A stretch of 64,000 bases of DNA. Origin: Agrypnia vestita (Eukaryota > Arthropoda > Insecta > Trichoptera > Phryganeidae). The position numbers and the translations under genes are program-made. Below are positions 34,951-46,229 of the stretch, piece after piece (position 1 is the first letter of the stretch; the number at the start of each line of letters is the position of its first letter). The notes under the pieces were generated by a model that saw nothing but the letters and a program-made list of their open reading frames with translations, made no database searches and had not been told where the DNA came from. Location: contig JADDOH010000137.1 of NCBI GenBank assembly GCA_016648135.1, positions 213,885 to 277,884 on the forward strand, read 5' to 3'.

Positions 34951-35840
34951 CGTAAAAGTTTTAGTACCCAGAATTTATATTAATTCTAAAGCATGTATCT
35001 CTTACCTTGTATCTAGAATGTGTTTTCTGTCGTAAGCTTTCTTTATCAGTTTTCGTGTAAATTTTTAGAGATAATATCTTAAGTCTGGTAATGGTTGAAG
35101 TCATAAAATATAATAAAATTGAAGTCAAAAAATATAAAAAGGTCATAAAATGTGAATCAATTTACAGCTAAAAATTCATTTATATGTATATTTTAACCAT
35201 AAAAAATGGCATAAAATTATTATTTGATTTATTCAATTATTTCTGTTTCTATTTCATTTTGTCTCATGGATACATATTGTTCTTTGCCTATCTATCATTG
35301 ACAGACGTAATCAACTACGTTCATTAGTTTTCATCTAGATCTGTATCAAGAACATTGGATGACGTTGCAGTAAGTAATGCTTGAGAATCCTGTGTTAGTT
35401 GCCTAAAGATCAAGCTGGTATCATGTTCACATAAGCCGACATTCCGGATGAGATGATTCCAAATGGAATGGGTAGGTATCAAATACGTGAAGGATTCTTG
35501 ACAGTATGCGATCATATTATATCCCCTAAATTCAGCCTAATCCACAGACAAACAATATTCTGTATTCAGAGATTTTTATATTATATATTTCCATGGATAC
35601 ACCACAAAAATACAACATATAAATAATTCAAATAGAATAAACATTTTAAATTTCATGGGATCGCAGCGGTGGGATACAAAAAGAATGAAACACTTACTAT
35701 TTAATTCATTATAATTTCGCTCTCAAGAATATTCCACACGTAGGTGCCTTTTATACTGATTTTATACATTAGCTAGATTCGCTCATTTCTACTCGCTCAA
35801 AATCTATGGTCCCGCACTCGCCTGTCATAATAAACTATTG
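34951..35840. other. AT-rich interval without a recognised gene
   Basis: No supported gene. Small open frames have background composition. Confidence 0.4.
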
Positions 35841-35849
35841 CGCCGCATG

Positions 35850-36130
35850 CATCGGGGCGCATCTTCTTCTTTTTCTGCAACCTTCATTTCTCCTTCTTTT
35901 TACATATCCTTCCATCCTTCTCTGTCGTTTGCTTCTTGTAGCCATTTCTTCCCCCCCACAGCGGCTATATCGACTACTCATCTCTTTTGAGGTCTTCCGA
36001 CGCCTCTTTTATTTTCCCAAGGTCTCCACTTCAGAATATTGTGGCATTCTGCCTTGTAACATGCCCTGTCCATTTCCATTTTCACTTCGCCAAACGATCT
36101 ACGATATCCACCACTCTGGTTCTGTGCTTA
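35850..36130 (-). pseudogene. RTE-like retrotransposon 3' coding remnant
   Basis: The minus strand reads WKWTGHVTRQ, a frameshift, then NILKWRPWENKRGVGRPQKR, a stop in place of the usual W, then VVDIAAVGG and, in another frame, WLQEANDREGW. This is the GHV / WRP / GRP..RW.DDI / A.DR..W series at the C-terminus of insect RTE-type proteins. At least two frameshifts and one nonsense codon are present. An open frame of 152 codons on the plus strand over the same segment is its antisense shadow. Confidence 0.65.
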
Positions 36131-36499
36131 GTCTCTTAGGTTTACATCAAGCCTGGATCTCTCTTCAAACCTTGCGTGCATTTGAGCTTTTTATACGAAA
36201 TGTTTTCTCTCGTATCTTCTGGTATGTTTCTATTTTGTTTCTATGTTTTTTCAGTTTATTCTAGGACATTCAGAGTATTATTAAATCCACGGTTTTGTGC
36301 AGTTACTTTTGTTGCTAGATCATAATAATATTACACATAAAGTCTCGAGGTATTACATTAAAATAAGTCATCTCACCCAGACAGGAATAGATCAAAGGAT
36401 ATGATTGGCTGGCAACGTTCTACGATCATTGTTTAGCTCAATCAAAATCAAACTGGCAAAATTCGTACGTATACGTCTCAGTGTGTGTGATACTTTTTA

Positions 36500-36820
36500 C
36501 CCCCTTTCTTTTAACTCGTAGCCTCTGCGGTTTGTTGTCTGCCGGAAAAAAATTATATCGATTTTTAACCCCGTGATCCAATCGAGCTGAAACATTTCAG
36601 ACAGACTCGTGGTGCTGATAAAAATGATCTAACAAATTTTCTTTAATTTTTTTTAATAATTATAATATATTTTTGGATATTTCGTAATTTTAATGATTTT
36701 TTCAAATTGAAATCAATGCAAATGAGTAATGACCCCGACGCGTGCAGTAGGCACGAAACCTGATTCAGTGAGAAAGGGAGTATAATAAAAACTTGGTTTT
36801 TATGGGTTAGTTTTTTTTTT
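36500..36820 (+). repeat. dispersed repeat family D, copy 3
   Basis: It starts ccccctttcttttaactcgt, contains gatccaatcgagctgaaaca and gactcgtggtgctgat, and ends gtgagaaagggagtataata and acttggtttttatgggttag. It has the same orientation as the other two copies. Confidence 0.65.
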
Positions 36821-37130
36821 TAATATATCAATGTTCAATTGTGTTTAATGTTTCAAATGTGTCGCGATTGTCTTGTGATGTGGTTTTTGTGTGTGAATTT
36901 CTCAACTCTGGGTGATTTTGTAATGCGTTTTGCTAAATAGTTGGCCTCGTCACCAAAAGTTAAGAAGTTTTCGTATGGTACGATGAACATGTGTGAAACC
37001 TATTTGGATCAACTCTCAGCTACAGGCAGTTTCATTTTATTCTGCATTAAAAAATGAAGTGTTCTAGAGTACTGCTCAGTACTTCATTTTATTTCTCAAT
37101 TCCTTTCATTACTTACTCTAGCTAAGGTGA

Positions 37131-37361
37131 ATATTGAAATATTCGAACACGAGTGATGGGTCGAATTTTGAAATCGGATCATCATCACCTGTAACTGTAA
37201 ATCGCGTCCACAAAACTAATTTCGGTGATCGTGCTTTCGCGGTGGCTGGACCAAAGTTGTGGAACAAACTACCTAATAAACTGAGACAAACAGACAGTTT
37301 ACCACAGTTCAAAAAACAACTTAAGACGCATTTATTTAGACAATCCTATAAAAACCTATAG
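37131..37361 (+). pseudogene. L2/CR1-like retrotransposon C-terminal peptide
   Basis: Behind an in-frame TGA (37128-37130) the frame reads to KTNFGDRAFAVAGPKLWNKL, then LRQTDSLPQFKKQLKTHLF and a stop at 37361. The series GDRAF.VA.P.LWN.LP..LR....L..FK..LK..LF is the conserved C-terminus of L2/CR1-group non-LTR proteins. The catalytic part is absent, so this is a strongly 5'-truncated insertion. It is followed by the element's 3' end (next feature). Confidence 0.8.
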
Positions 37362-37640
37362 AATCTGACCACAACAACGTTAGCTAATGTTTTCCACTGG
37401 TATTGTGCACTCCGCGAAAACACCTAATTCTTTTAGGCACTCCCAACTATTATAGTACTCAATTTTAATTCCATTTCTTGTATGCCACCTAGTGAATAAG
37501 TAATAGTAAATAAGTTTTTTCTTTTCTAGCAGTAAGTTGTTTTGTAAGATAATATTTTTTCTGTGTAGAGCGCCCTTGAGGTGATTATTCGCGAAAACGG
37601 CGCTATATAAGTCATCCAATTATTATTATTATTATTAACT
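37362..37640 (+). mobile_element. L2-like 3' untranslated region and microsatellite tail
   Basis: gcgaaaacggcgctatataa followed by gtcatccaattattattattattatt is the usual ending of arthropod L2-like elements, with an ATT-repeat tail at about 37617-37640. Confidence 0.65.
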
Positions 37641-38134
37641 TTAATAACTTGTAATATGCCAATGGTAATGGTGACCGTGGCGTTTCTAGTTTCATCAAGC
37701 CTCGATGTGACTAATCACACTCCGGTCGCCAGCAAAGTACGATCATTCTTTCGCTGACAGCCGTAGCCATCGTGAGTGTTTACATTATGCAACACCGCCT
37801 TTTAATAAATCAATAGTGTTAAACGTGAGTATAATTCAAGCCCTGTATCTATCTACCTATCCTGCCTCTGCTGACACATCTCACACATTACACGCGCACT
37901 CATACAATACACGCCACGTGCCGATACGTCTGTGGATATGTCTGTGGACGGGTGGACATATTCGTCCTCTCAGAACGTACAACTAACCCGCTAAAGGTAT
38001 TTTCTGCCCTCGACAGTATTTAATTCACAACACTGCTTAGAACGCGCCCTATCTTCATTGGTTGAATTCTTCTGTCAATCAGAATACTAAAAAACGAATA
38101 AAATTTGTATGCACATATTGAAATAAATATTTAG

Positions 38135-38416
38135 TTTTTTGAGACGCGTTTCGCCTTATGAGGGCATTATCAATCTAAATATTTTACATAAAAAAACAAC
38201 TTATTTTTATAAAGTATTGAAAACAGATGCTATATAATTTTAAGAATTAATTAAGTCTTTTTGGTTTACTGTATTTAAAAAAAAAAAAAATGTATTAAAA
38301 ATAGTTTAATAAAATTAATTCTTAAAATTACATAGTATTTATTTTCAATACTTTTATATAATATTTCAATATTTAGATTGATAATGCCCTCATAAGGCGA
38401 AACGCGTCTCAAAAAA
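38135..38416. repeat. foldback element with hammerhead-like motif in each arm
   Basis: The arms at about 38135-38253 and 38303-38416 are inverse of one another; the outer 49 bp pair almost perfectly. The centre is an A-rich run. Each arm carries TTGATAA-T-GCC-loop-GGC-GAA-ACGCGT-C reading outward: plus strand at 38378-38408, minus strand at 38173-38143. This is a one-domain relative of the motif at 12.07 kb and elsewhere. Confidence 0.75.
38378..38416 (+). ncRNA. hammerhead-like ribozyme motif, outward-reading arm copy
   Basis: TTGATAA (38378-38384) stands in for CTGANGA with two changes. An extra T, stem GCC/GGC with a 7-nt loop, GAA and the palindrome ACGCGT (38402-38407) follow, then C. 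A stem I of five pairs out of six can form between ttttaga (38371-38377 side) and tcaaaa (from 38409). The core changes make activity unlikely. Confidence 0.4.
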
Positions 38417-38449
38417 TTTAAAATGTAGAACATAAAAACAAGGATTTTT

Positions 38450-39165
38450 ATATATATGTGATTATGGAGTTCTATAAAATTTTATCGTCGGCCGGTTTCG
38501 ACACCGCTGATCCATAAAATAAAATATGCAGTGTCATGGTCACGTTCAAAGATTACGTTGCGAGAGAATTAAATGAATTAAAGTGGTTCCTTCAAAAAAA
38601 TCAAAATTTTAGTAGGTGCATTTGTTGATGATTTTTGAAGTTGCATATTCCTGAGATAATTAAAAAAACATTTAACAATTAAATAAAAGTGGAAATGTTC
38701 CGGTTACTAAGTTAACGTTACACTGAATCCACAAAGCGAGAGCATGCTCCATCCCGCTCACACCGCTGCATTCTGTGCTAGCAATAAAGACGTCAAAATC
38801 CGAAAGACCGAATTCAATTCTATTTCTGTTATAATGCCATTGTGTTTTTCCACAACTTTCTTTACAAATTCAAAGGGGAGATTCCAAAGACATTACGCGG
38901 GATGGGAGAATATAATGGAAATGGGGTGTTTTTAGTAACCGAGCACTAGACTATGAAGTTTTCTTTCTGGAACTAGCGGTTACTCTGCCACCAGAACGAA
39001 TGTTCTTCCCAGGCGGAAATTTTTGAGGATTTATTGGTCGGTTTGTAGAATCTAATCATTTTTGCACATAAAATTAATGATAAAATACTTAAATTCAAAA
39101 CATGATAGTTCACAATACTTTTCAGGTAGATTCGTGCCAAAATGATGAGCAATAATGACTTAATA
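38450..39165. other. interval without a recognised gene
   Basis: A frame at 38744-38935 has no recognisable domain. Otherwise AT-rich background. Confidence 0.35.
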
Positions 39166-39169
39166 TCAA

Positions 39170-39290
39170 TAGCATATTTTTCAAAATTTTTAATTTTCTG
39201 TGAAATGTTGGACTATCATGAAAGTAACTTTTATCGAATATTAAAAAGCATTCATTTTAATACAAATTATTAAACTGTTTGAAAATTTCA
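39170..39290 (+). repeat. fragment of the 47.1-kb foldback family
   Basis: gaaatgttggactatcatga, taacttttatcgaatatt and ttttaatacaa match aaacgttggactatcactac, taacttatatcgaatatg and ttttaatacaa at 47577-47635. Confidence 0.5.
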
Positions 39291-39299
39291 GTTTACAAC

Positions 39300-41155
39300 A
39301 AATTGCACTTTGTACCCCAATATTATCGTCAAAGAAAAACAGAATTTAAGGCTACTACAACTTCTTACTATTATAATATTTCTTTGTATGTAATCATTGT
39401 TGTACATTCAGTTCCATTTTGTACTACTTATAATACGTAATGCAAAATTATACTTTACACCTGCAATACTCCTTTATACACTAGTCTCTGACTCTCGGAG
39501 ATAGTAGAATAAATTGAATCCTTATTTTAAATGTTAAATTATATTAATTTATGTAAAACAAATAAAAATTAAAAAATAATAAAAACCAAAATGTCACCTT
39601 AAAATGACTCGAATGTTAAATAATGTATTTAACATTATAATATTATATAATTTATTTATATAATAACATTTAGATATTATTTTATGTATGCATTAAATAA
39701 TACCTTATATTTTAATGTATCCATTGTATTATTTAATTAAAAATAATCTGTACACGTACATTAAAAATAAATACGTGCATTAAAATAAATAACATTAAAA
39801 ATAATCTGTACACGTCGCTTTTTTTTAAAAAAACATACGATTTGGTAAATTTTTGAAGCCGGAATTGGACACAAATACGCGTTACTCGATGCGCATTTAG
39901 CGCAATCGTAATATACATACAGGTCAGTGATTTGCGATTGAAGTTAAATGTTATTTTAAGTGCATTGTTCATAGTTCTTTGTACCACTCCACACGCCTGT
40001 GAACTCAACTGAGATCAGATAATAATACCATGCGAGACTCGAGGGAGAACAAAAGCCTAGTATTTTTTATTTGTTGCTGTATCAAACAGTTCTGTTCTCT
40101 TCATCACTCCGACTACTGACCTTTGACCTTAAAAATATAAAATAGATTTCAGTATTTGGTCGCTTGGTCTTGAAGATATTCTTGAATCGTCTTGGATATT
40201 TTCCCCTCGTTGAGATAACAAGTTTGTCAAATTCTAGGCATCAAAAGCCTGTGGAAAATAGTTTATCTTTGACTTGGAGCTCCTCTAGAATACATACATT
40301 CATGGCCCTGTCCACGAGATGCTCAGCATTTGACACTACGTCTCAATAAAATCGTTCCTATTACACTAAACAGATATAAATAGTGTGTATTTAAGTTTTG
40401 TAATCTAAACAACTTCATTCGATATGTCAGAAGAAGAAATGTCTACACTAGCTCGTCGCATTGAAAAAGATTTTTAGATAAATGAATCAATAAGAAATCG
40501 ACATAATAACGATACACAACATCAAAACACATATACCTATAAAACTCTTTCCTTAATTAATTTATATAATTAACATATCTAAAAGGTACAAAGTATAAAC
40601 ATATCACTCCAACGTATCAGTTTTATTTCAAATTTGTATCTGCATATATGCTAAAAATGTCATAGAAACATGGCATAACATGGAGAAGATAAATTGAGAG
40701 TGTTCTAAATTACATTTTTTTATAAATATGTTATTGAGTTGAAGAACATTTTCTGATCCCGGGAACATCAAAATCGAATTCCAAATTCCTGGAATTTCAG
40801 TCTGACTCGTGATTGAATTCACCATAGTGGTTGGGTTTTTTAATGTTTTTGAAGCATCTTCGTCGTCCAGCAACCCTTTCAATTACTCTTGTCCACAAAC
40901 TCAAGTACTCTACCGAAGGGGACACAGAATAAAGAAGTTTCCAGAAGTACATCAGTGCTGCTTAATTTAATGCTTGTGTAAGCAATTTTTTGGTCCTGAC
41001 GTATTCAGTACTTCGATAGTACGAATTGTGAAAGTATAAAATAATTCGTGTAAAACTATCTAGAATTTTACTCGCATATCCACAGCCACCAAAATCAAAA
41101 CATGTATATTATTGTATATATCAATATATTATTATATAGAATTGTGTATATTATG
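39300..41155. other. AT-rich interval without a recognised gene
   Basis: Around 39720-39800 aaaaataatctgtacacgt is duplicated 63 bp apart. No gene was recognised. Confidence 0.4.
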
Positions 41156-41159
41156 ATGA

Positions 41160-41650
41160 TAGAATTCGGAGAAGTTTACGTACGATTGGAATCCCTCGCA
41201 ATACTATAGAACACTTCGACATTACCTATAAAAATGTATCCAGCAGCTACAGCGCAATCAGTTGTTATGTCAGAGTTGACAGCGGACTGACGACATAAAA
41301 ATCTACAGACAAGCGAAATCGTACAGCACGTGTTGCTAGCGCGGGTGTGATTCCTGCTAAAGTATTCAATAAAGTACCTACCGACAAGCGAAAAATTTTC
41401 TAGTGTGAACCTGAACAATTTAAGGAACGTGCATCAGTAAATTTAAAAAAGTTATTCAGGAGTGATAAAAATGCAGTGAAGATAATTAGTGCAAACTACG
41501 AAATTGGATAATTAGTGTGTGAAATACTCTAGAAATATTTAGAGTGAATTTAAGAACAGTGCTCCGATTAAATTCGTGTATTAAATAAACCTTTAATTAA
41601 CTTTTAGTGTTTCATTTTCCTCCTATAGCCACAGTCCCATGGCAATATTA
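41160..41650 (+). repeat. LTR-like block, copy 5
   Basis: TATAAAA (41227-41233), aaagtacctaccgacaagcg, aattagtgtgtgaaata, attaaataaacc and the end gtgtttcattttcctcctat with cacagtcccatggca run in the same order as at 32.8-33.3 kb. Its GAA/TTC sites are poor (GAAcacTTC with the wrong spacing). Confidence 0.5.
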
Positions 41651-41654
41651 TGAA

Positions 41655-42460
41655 CCTAAACAGAAAATAATTTTCCATACTGATACTTAGAAATTTATTT
41701 ACCGGTTATTCGGAATTAAACAACCATGTTTATCGGCAAATCGGTTTACCGAAATCTGGTAAAACTGAAAAACAAGCATTCAAATGTTCTTCATTTTTAC
41801 GGGATAAAGCTAATGTACGCAAAATAATTATAGAGTACATTCAAACTCTTACCATTCATCGCTAATTGCATTCAAACGAGCTTATTCAGTTTGTATGCTG
41901 CTCCATCACGGCGATGCCACAACAAATTACCCTAAGTGCTTTCCTACCACTTTCCTTATCTACTGTATATACACAGTTTACACATCTTACATAGGCAGAA
42001 GATCTTTTGAGCGGTACAGCGACAGCGCCAGCGCCCCAGCATCCATCCCTCTCCCTCGGCAGAATTATTGCATCTTGTCTCCGACCTGACTGGCCTGAGT
42101 TAAATGGAGGAAAATAAAAAAGTCGCGAGGGAAAACGCATAAAATTGCATACTGAAATGACAAGCTCTTCGCAATCGAGTAGAGTAGATTTTCAAATTGA
42201 ACATTTTTAATTTCATCCGCGCCAACCACGAACTTATGTATTTTTGATACTCTCTGAAATTCATCGCGAATTGAAATTTTAAGACATTTTAGAAGAGTAA
42301 ATATGTGGAAATTAAAGAATTTTACAATAAGCACATGAGAAATATTATTTTATATAACATTAAGACTCTAATACGAAATTAAGCACTAATTTCGTTCATA
42401 AATACAGCCAATTTTGTTCATTTTAATAAATTATTAAAAAATTAGTAACATTAAAAATAT
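41655..42460. other. interval without a recognised gene
   Basis: AT-rich sequence with small open frames (41886-42334) of no recognisable content. Confidence 0.35.
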
Positions 42461-42466
42461 TTTTAT

Positions 42467-42650
42467 ATGTATGTTCTGAAAACACAGTTACTGAATGTTA
42501 TCCACAGAGGGATAATTCTTTATTAAGATAAATTATAGAAGCCTCACATAGATGAAGCTATTCTGAGAAACGTATATAGAAGTCTTTTATAGGGTGGCCC
42601 AGAGGTTATAACCTGTGTGAGCTGGCTTAAGTGATCATTGTACACAATGC
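42467..42650 (+). repeat. dispersed repeat family B, most complete copy
   Basis: Its ordered blocks are tatgtatgttctgaaaacac, cagagggataatt, attaagataaattatagaag, cctcacatagatgaagctat, tcttttatagggtggcccag and gtgagctggcttaagtgatc. Parts recur at 6.5, 7.9, 30.2, 31.9, 48.3 and 59.6 kb in either orientation. Confidence 0.6.
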
Positions 42651-43297
42651 AACGTTCACCAATTTCACCGTTAGAACATTCACACATCATCAAATTTTTT
42701 AATGTTGTATGTATGTAAATATGTTTCTTTCATATTCATTCGATTTCGATGACCATTTACGAAGTTGTAATATACTCTATTACTATTATTAATATTATTA
42801 ATATTTAAAGCATTAACTTTGTGGTTAGACATTATAATAGAATGTTAGTTAACTTAGTAAAAACCACTACCAGATTTAAGGTCTACAGGTTTCGAGACGT
42901 ACTCGTCCCTTCGTCAAATCCAATTCCGAATTCCGGGCCACTTTACAGTATTTACGAATTCCAGGAAAAGCTTAATCCTAGTACTTTTGAGATTAAAGTA
43001 TTGGAATAATAATTTTGGGATGTCAAAATTAAATTACGATTAAATGATGAAACATGCAACGCTTTGCAATTCTATATTACTGTACTATTGCGTTATTACA
43101 TCGGTTATAAAAAAATATTTTAAATTAAAATCGTAAACTTGTTAATCATGCATATTTATGTTTTTTTTCCAAGATAAAAATATATCATATGTACGAATTT
43201 GTTGATTTTGTTTTATTTATATAAACAAAACATTGATGAGTAATAGAGTAATATAATGCTAGTTAACTTAGTAAAAATCACTACCAGATTTAAGGTC

Positions 43298-43331
43298 TAC
43301 CGGTTTCGAGACGTACCCGTCCCTTCGTCAG
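43298..43331 (-). ncRNA. hammerhead-like ribozyme motif, left arm
   Basis: Minus strand: CTGACGA (43331-43325), extra A, a six-pair stem II GGGACG/CGTCTC with one G-T pair and the loop ggta, GAA, palindrome ACCGGT, then A. A second copy (42917 downwards, minus) starts TTGACGA and ends ACCTGT, so it has two changes. Stem I pairs only three of four positions. Confidence 0.5.
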
Positions 43332-44085
43332 GATCAACACTACACTACTATGTTCACAACACTATACACCACAACCATAGTATTGTTAAACTTTCACCAA
43401 TATGTATCATATGCGTGTTAATCTTGTCAGAGACAAGCATGCACTAAATAGCCTACAGAACAATCAGGAATCTAACGGGAGAGAGTGAGAGGGGGCGGGG
43501 TCTAAAGTGGTGTTTTTCTTTTGTGGAAGTTATATTGAACAAAGGGCTGTAAGTAAAATTGATTTGGTTATTTATTAGAGGTGCTTTATTATACACCGCT
43601 TCCCTAATGCAAGAAGTTTTTATATTATTTAATTTTAAACCTTTATTATTTGTATTTAATATTTTCACCCCTTTTTTATGTCAAAATTATTATTTTCTAT
43701 GAGGTGGTTTCAAATTCGGAAAAAATGTTGTTATTTAGACACCTCATATGTTCTTTGATTCAATAATAAAGGTTTAAAATTAAATAATATAAAAACTTCT
43801 TACATTAGGGAAGCGGTGTATAATAAAGCACCTCTAATAAATAATCAAATCAATTTTCCATACAGCCCTTTGTTCAATATAACTTTCACAAAAGATTTGG
43901 TTACACCCAATTTAGACCCCGCCCCCTCTCACTCTCTCCCGTTAGATTCCTGATTTTTCTGTAGGCTAGTTAGTGCATGCTTGTCTCTGACAAGATTTAT
44001 ATGCGTGTGATAAATATTGGTGAAAGTTTAACAATACTATGGTTGTGGTGTATAGTGTTGTGAACATAGTAGTGTAGTGTTGATC

Positions 44086-44119
44086 CTGACGAAGGGTCGG
44101 GTACGTCTCGAAACCGGTA
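44086..44119 (+). ncRNA. hammerhead-like ribozyme motif, right arm
   Basis: CTGACGA (44086-44092), A, stem GGGTCG/CGTCTC (44094-44099, 44104-44109), GAA (44110-44112), ACCGGT (44113-44118), then A. It is the inverse of the copy at 43331-43298; one stem base differs. Confidence 0.5.
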
Positions 44120-44509
44120 GACCTTAAATCTGGTAGTGATTTTTACTAAGTTAACTAACATTATATTACTCTATTACTCATCAATGTTTTGTTTATATAA
44201 ATAAAACAAAATCAACAAATTCGTACATATGATATATTTTTATCTTGGAAAAAAAACATAAATATGCATGATTAACAAGTTTACGATTTTAATTTAAAAT
44301 ATTTTTTTATAACCGATGTAATAACGCAATAGTACAGTAATATAGAATTGCAAGGCGTTGCATGTTTCATCATTTAATCGTAATTTAATTTTGACATCCC
44401 AAAATTATTATTCCAATACTTTAATCTCAAAAGTACCAGGATTAAGCTTTTCCTGGAATTCGTAAATACTGTAAAGTGGCCCGGAATTCGGAATTGGATT
44501 TGGATTAAA

Positions 44510-45870
44510 ATAAATATTCCATAAAATTAATAGTCTGTTTCTATCTCCTAGAGCCACGATAAACCAAAAAAATCTCGGTCGCTTTCAAGCGCTTAAGCCA
44601 GAAAAGACAAAAAGACTTTGGCTAGAAAAGCATAAAAAGTTTCAGACGCTTTCGGATTCTTTGGCAAGAAACCAGTTTAAAAAAACAGAAATATGACTTG
44701 CAAAGTCTTTCTCAAAAAGTTTAATTATAAAATATCATTCTTATTTACAAGGTATTTTCAAACTGACAATATATATTTAAATCGGTTTCATTTCCAGTCT
44801 TGCTTTTAGCAGTCCACGAATTGAAGTGGAAATTTCTTGCGCATTAACTTATTCCTCTCAATTACTCATCCCACACGTGAACATCCCCTCCTTTCGTTTC
44901 TCTCCCCTAAATAAAACTTTGAACAGTTATTACTTTCATCCCTTCCTACAAACAAATAAACCTCTCCACTCATATCATATAATAAGATCACTAAGTTTGC
45001 TGTCGTGTGACAAAGTTGCCTTATCATTAAAACGTTTTCAGCTTTCTGAGCTTTAAGACTAAGCAGTAAAATGAGAAGTTAATCATTACGATATTATAAT
45101 TAAAAAGCTTTTTCCATATAATTTCTTGTAACATACTGTAACTTAGTCATAAGGTATGTTCAGATGAACACTTTTCGCAATTAATATAAATGTCATACTG
45201 TTTCCAAAATTCTTATCCACTTTTTTTAATTACAATCAGTTACTTTTATTAGGGAGTAAGTCGATTAAAACCATGAATTGTGCAACAGATGGAAGTAACA
45301 AACAGTTCCTCCCATGAATCTTCAACAGATTTGGAAGTTACTTCCGGTTATTCTCATGAATTGTGCAAAAGATTTGGGAATAACATTCGGTTACAGACTT
45401 GGAAGTTTATTTTATTTATTTAAGAGAAACTAACAGTACAAATAAAAATCAGTTAACACATAATTGGTACGAAATAATACAAGAACCAACCACCTTACAA
45501 ATTTCCACAGAAGTAAGAAATTAAAAGAAGAATAAAAGAGAAAAGTAAGGTCTGAATACTCCCGTAAATTGTGTAACAAATTTGGAGATAACATTCGGTT
45601 ACTCCCACGAATCGTGCACAAAATTTGGAAGTAACATCTGGTTCCTTCCACGAACACAGAGCTTCGCAACTTTTTTCTCACCTAGGACACACCAAAATTC
45701 TTCCTAGAATTCCGTGGCACACCAAAAGCTAAAATTTTACAATTTTTTTATTTATTTGAAAAGTATACATAAATAAAACTATAACATATTTATTTTTACG
45801 CAATCTTAATAATAATTAATGTGATACCTGCGCTTGTTTCAATGAACGCAAAAGTTTTATATCCGGCTTG
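44510..45870. other. interval without a recognised gene
   Basis: A loose, diverged repeat of the type gtgcaa(c/a)a(g/a)atttggaagtaac(a/t)t and cggttactcccat recurs between about 45290 and 45660 and again at 46100-46220. This suggests an old tandem array around the 35-bp minisatellite. No gene was recognised. Confidence 0.4.
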
Positions 45871-45880
45871 ATTTTCGACA

Positions 45881-46055
45881 GCGCAACCCGAAGTTCTTGG
45901 TCAAGACCTTTGACCGCGCAACCCGAAGTTCTTGGTCAAGACCTTTGACCGCGCAACCCGAAGTTCTTGGTCAAGACCTTTGACCGCGCAACCCGAAGTT
46001 CTTGGTCAAGACCTTTGACCGCGCAACCCGAAGTTCTTGGTCAAGACCTTTGACA
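45881..46055. repeat. 35-bp minisatellite, five identical units
   Basis: The units start at 45881, 45916, 45951, 45986 and 46021 with gcgcaacccgaagttcttgg, and are identical up to the last two bases of the fifth. Each unit contains ggtcaa-gacct-ttgacc, a perfect 6-bp hairpin. Identity between units points to very recent expansion or ongoing unequal exchange. 35 bp is not a multiple of three, so it is not a protein repeat. Confidence 0.95.
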
Positions 46056-46229
46056 GCAGCACACCTATATCCAGATCACGGCACACTGGTTGCGGAGCAC
46101 TGGTGTAACAGATTTGGAAATAACATTTGGTTACTCCTGTGAATCATGTAACAAATTTGGATGTAACAGTAGGTGACTAAAAAGTTTGTTTCAAACGATT
46201 TATCAGTAAGTAACATTCAGTTACTCCCA

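Larger units (their letters stand above)
42841..44502. repeat. large inverted repeat (0.74-kb arms) with 414-bp direct repeat
   Basis: Left arm 42915-43650 and right arm 43762-44502 are inverse of one another, with about 111 bp between. Distances agree to the base over the outer two thirds (paired positions sum to 87417) and are offset by 5 bp near the loop. By eye more than 90% of positions pair. Outside the left arm, 42844-42914 repeats 43258-43328 directly, 414 bp away. Each of these, and the inverse copy at 44086-44160, holds the hammerhead-like motif. If transcribed across, the locus would give a long double-stranded hairpin RNA. It may be a Penelope-like or retrozyme-like terminal repeat arrangement. 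No protein-coding part is seen. Confidence 0.9.

Noticed and set aside
35806..36264. 152-codon plus-strand open frame
   Set aside because: Antisense of a degenerate RTE-like C-terminus whose motifs (WRPWENK, GRPQKR) are clear on the minus strand.
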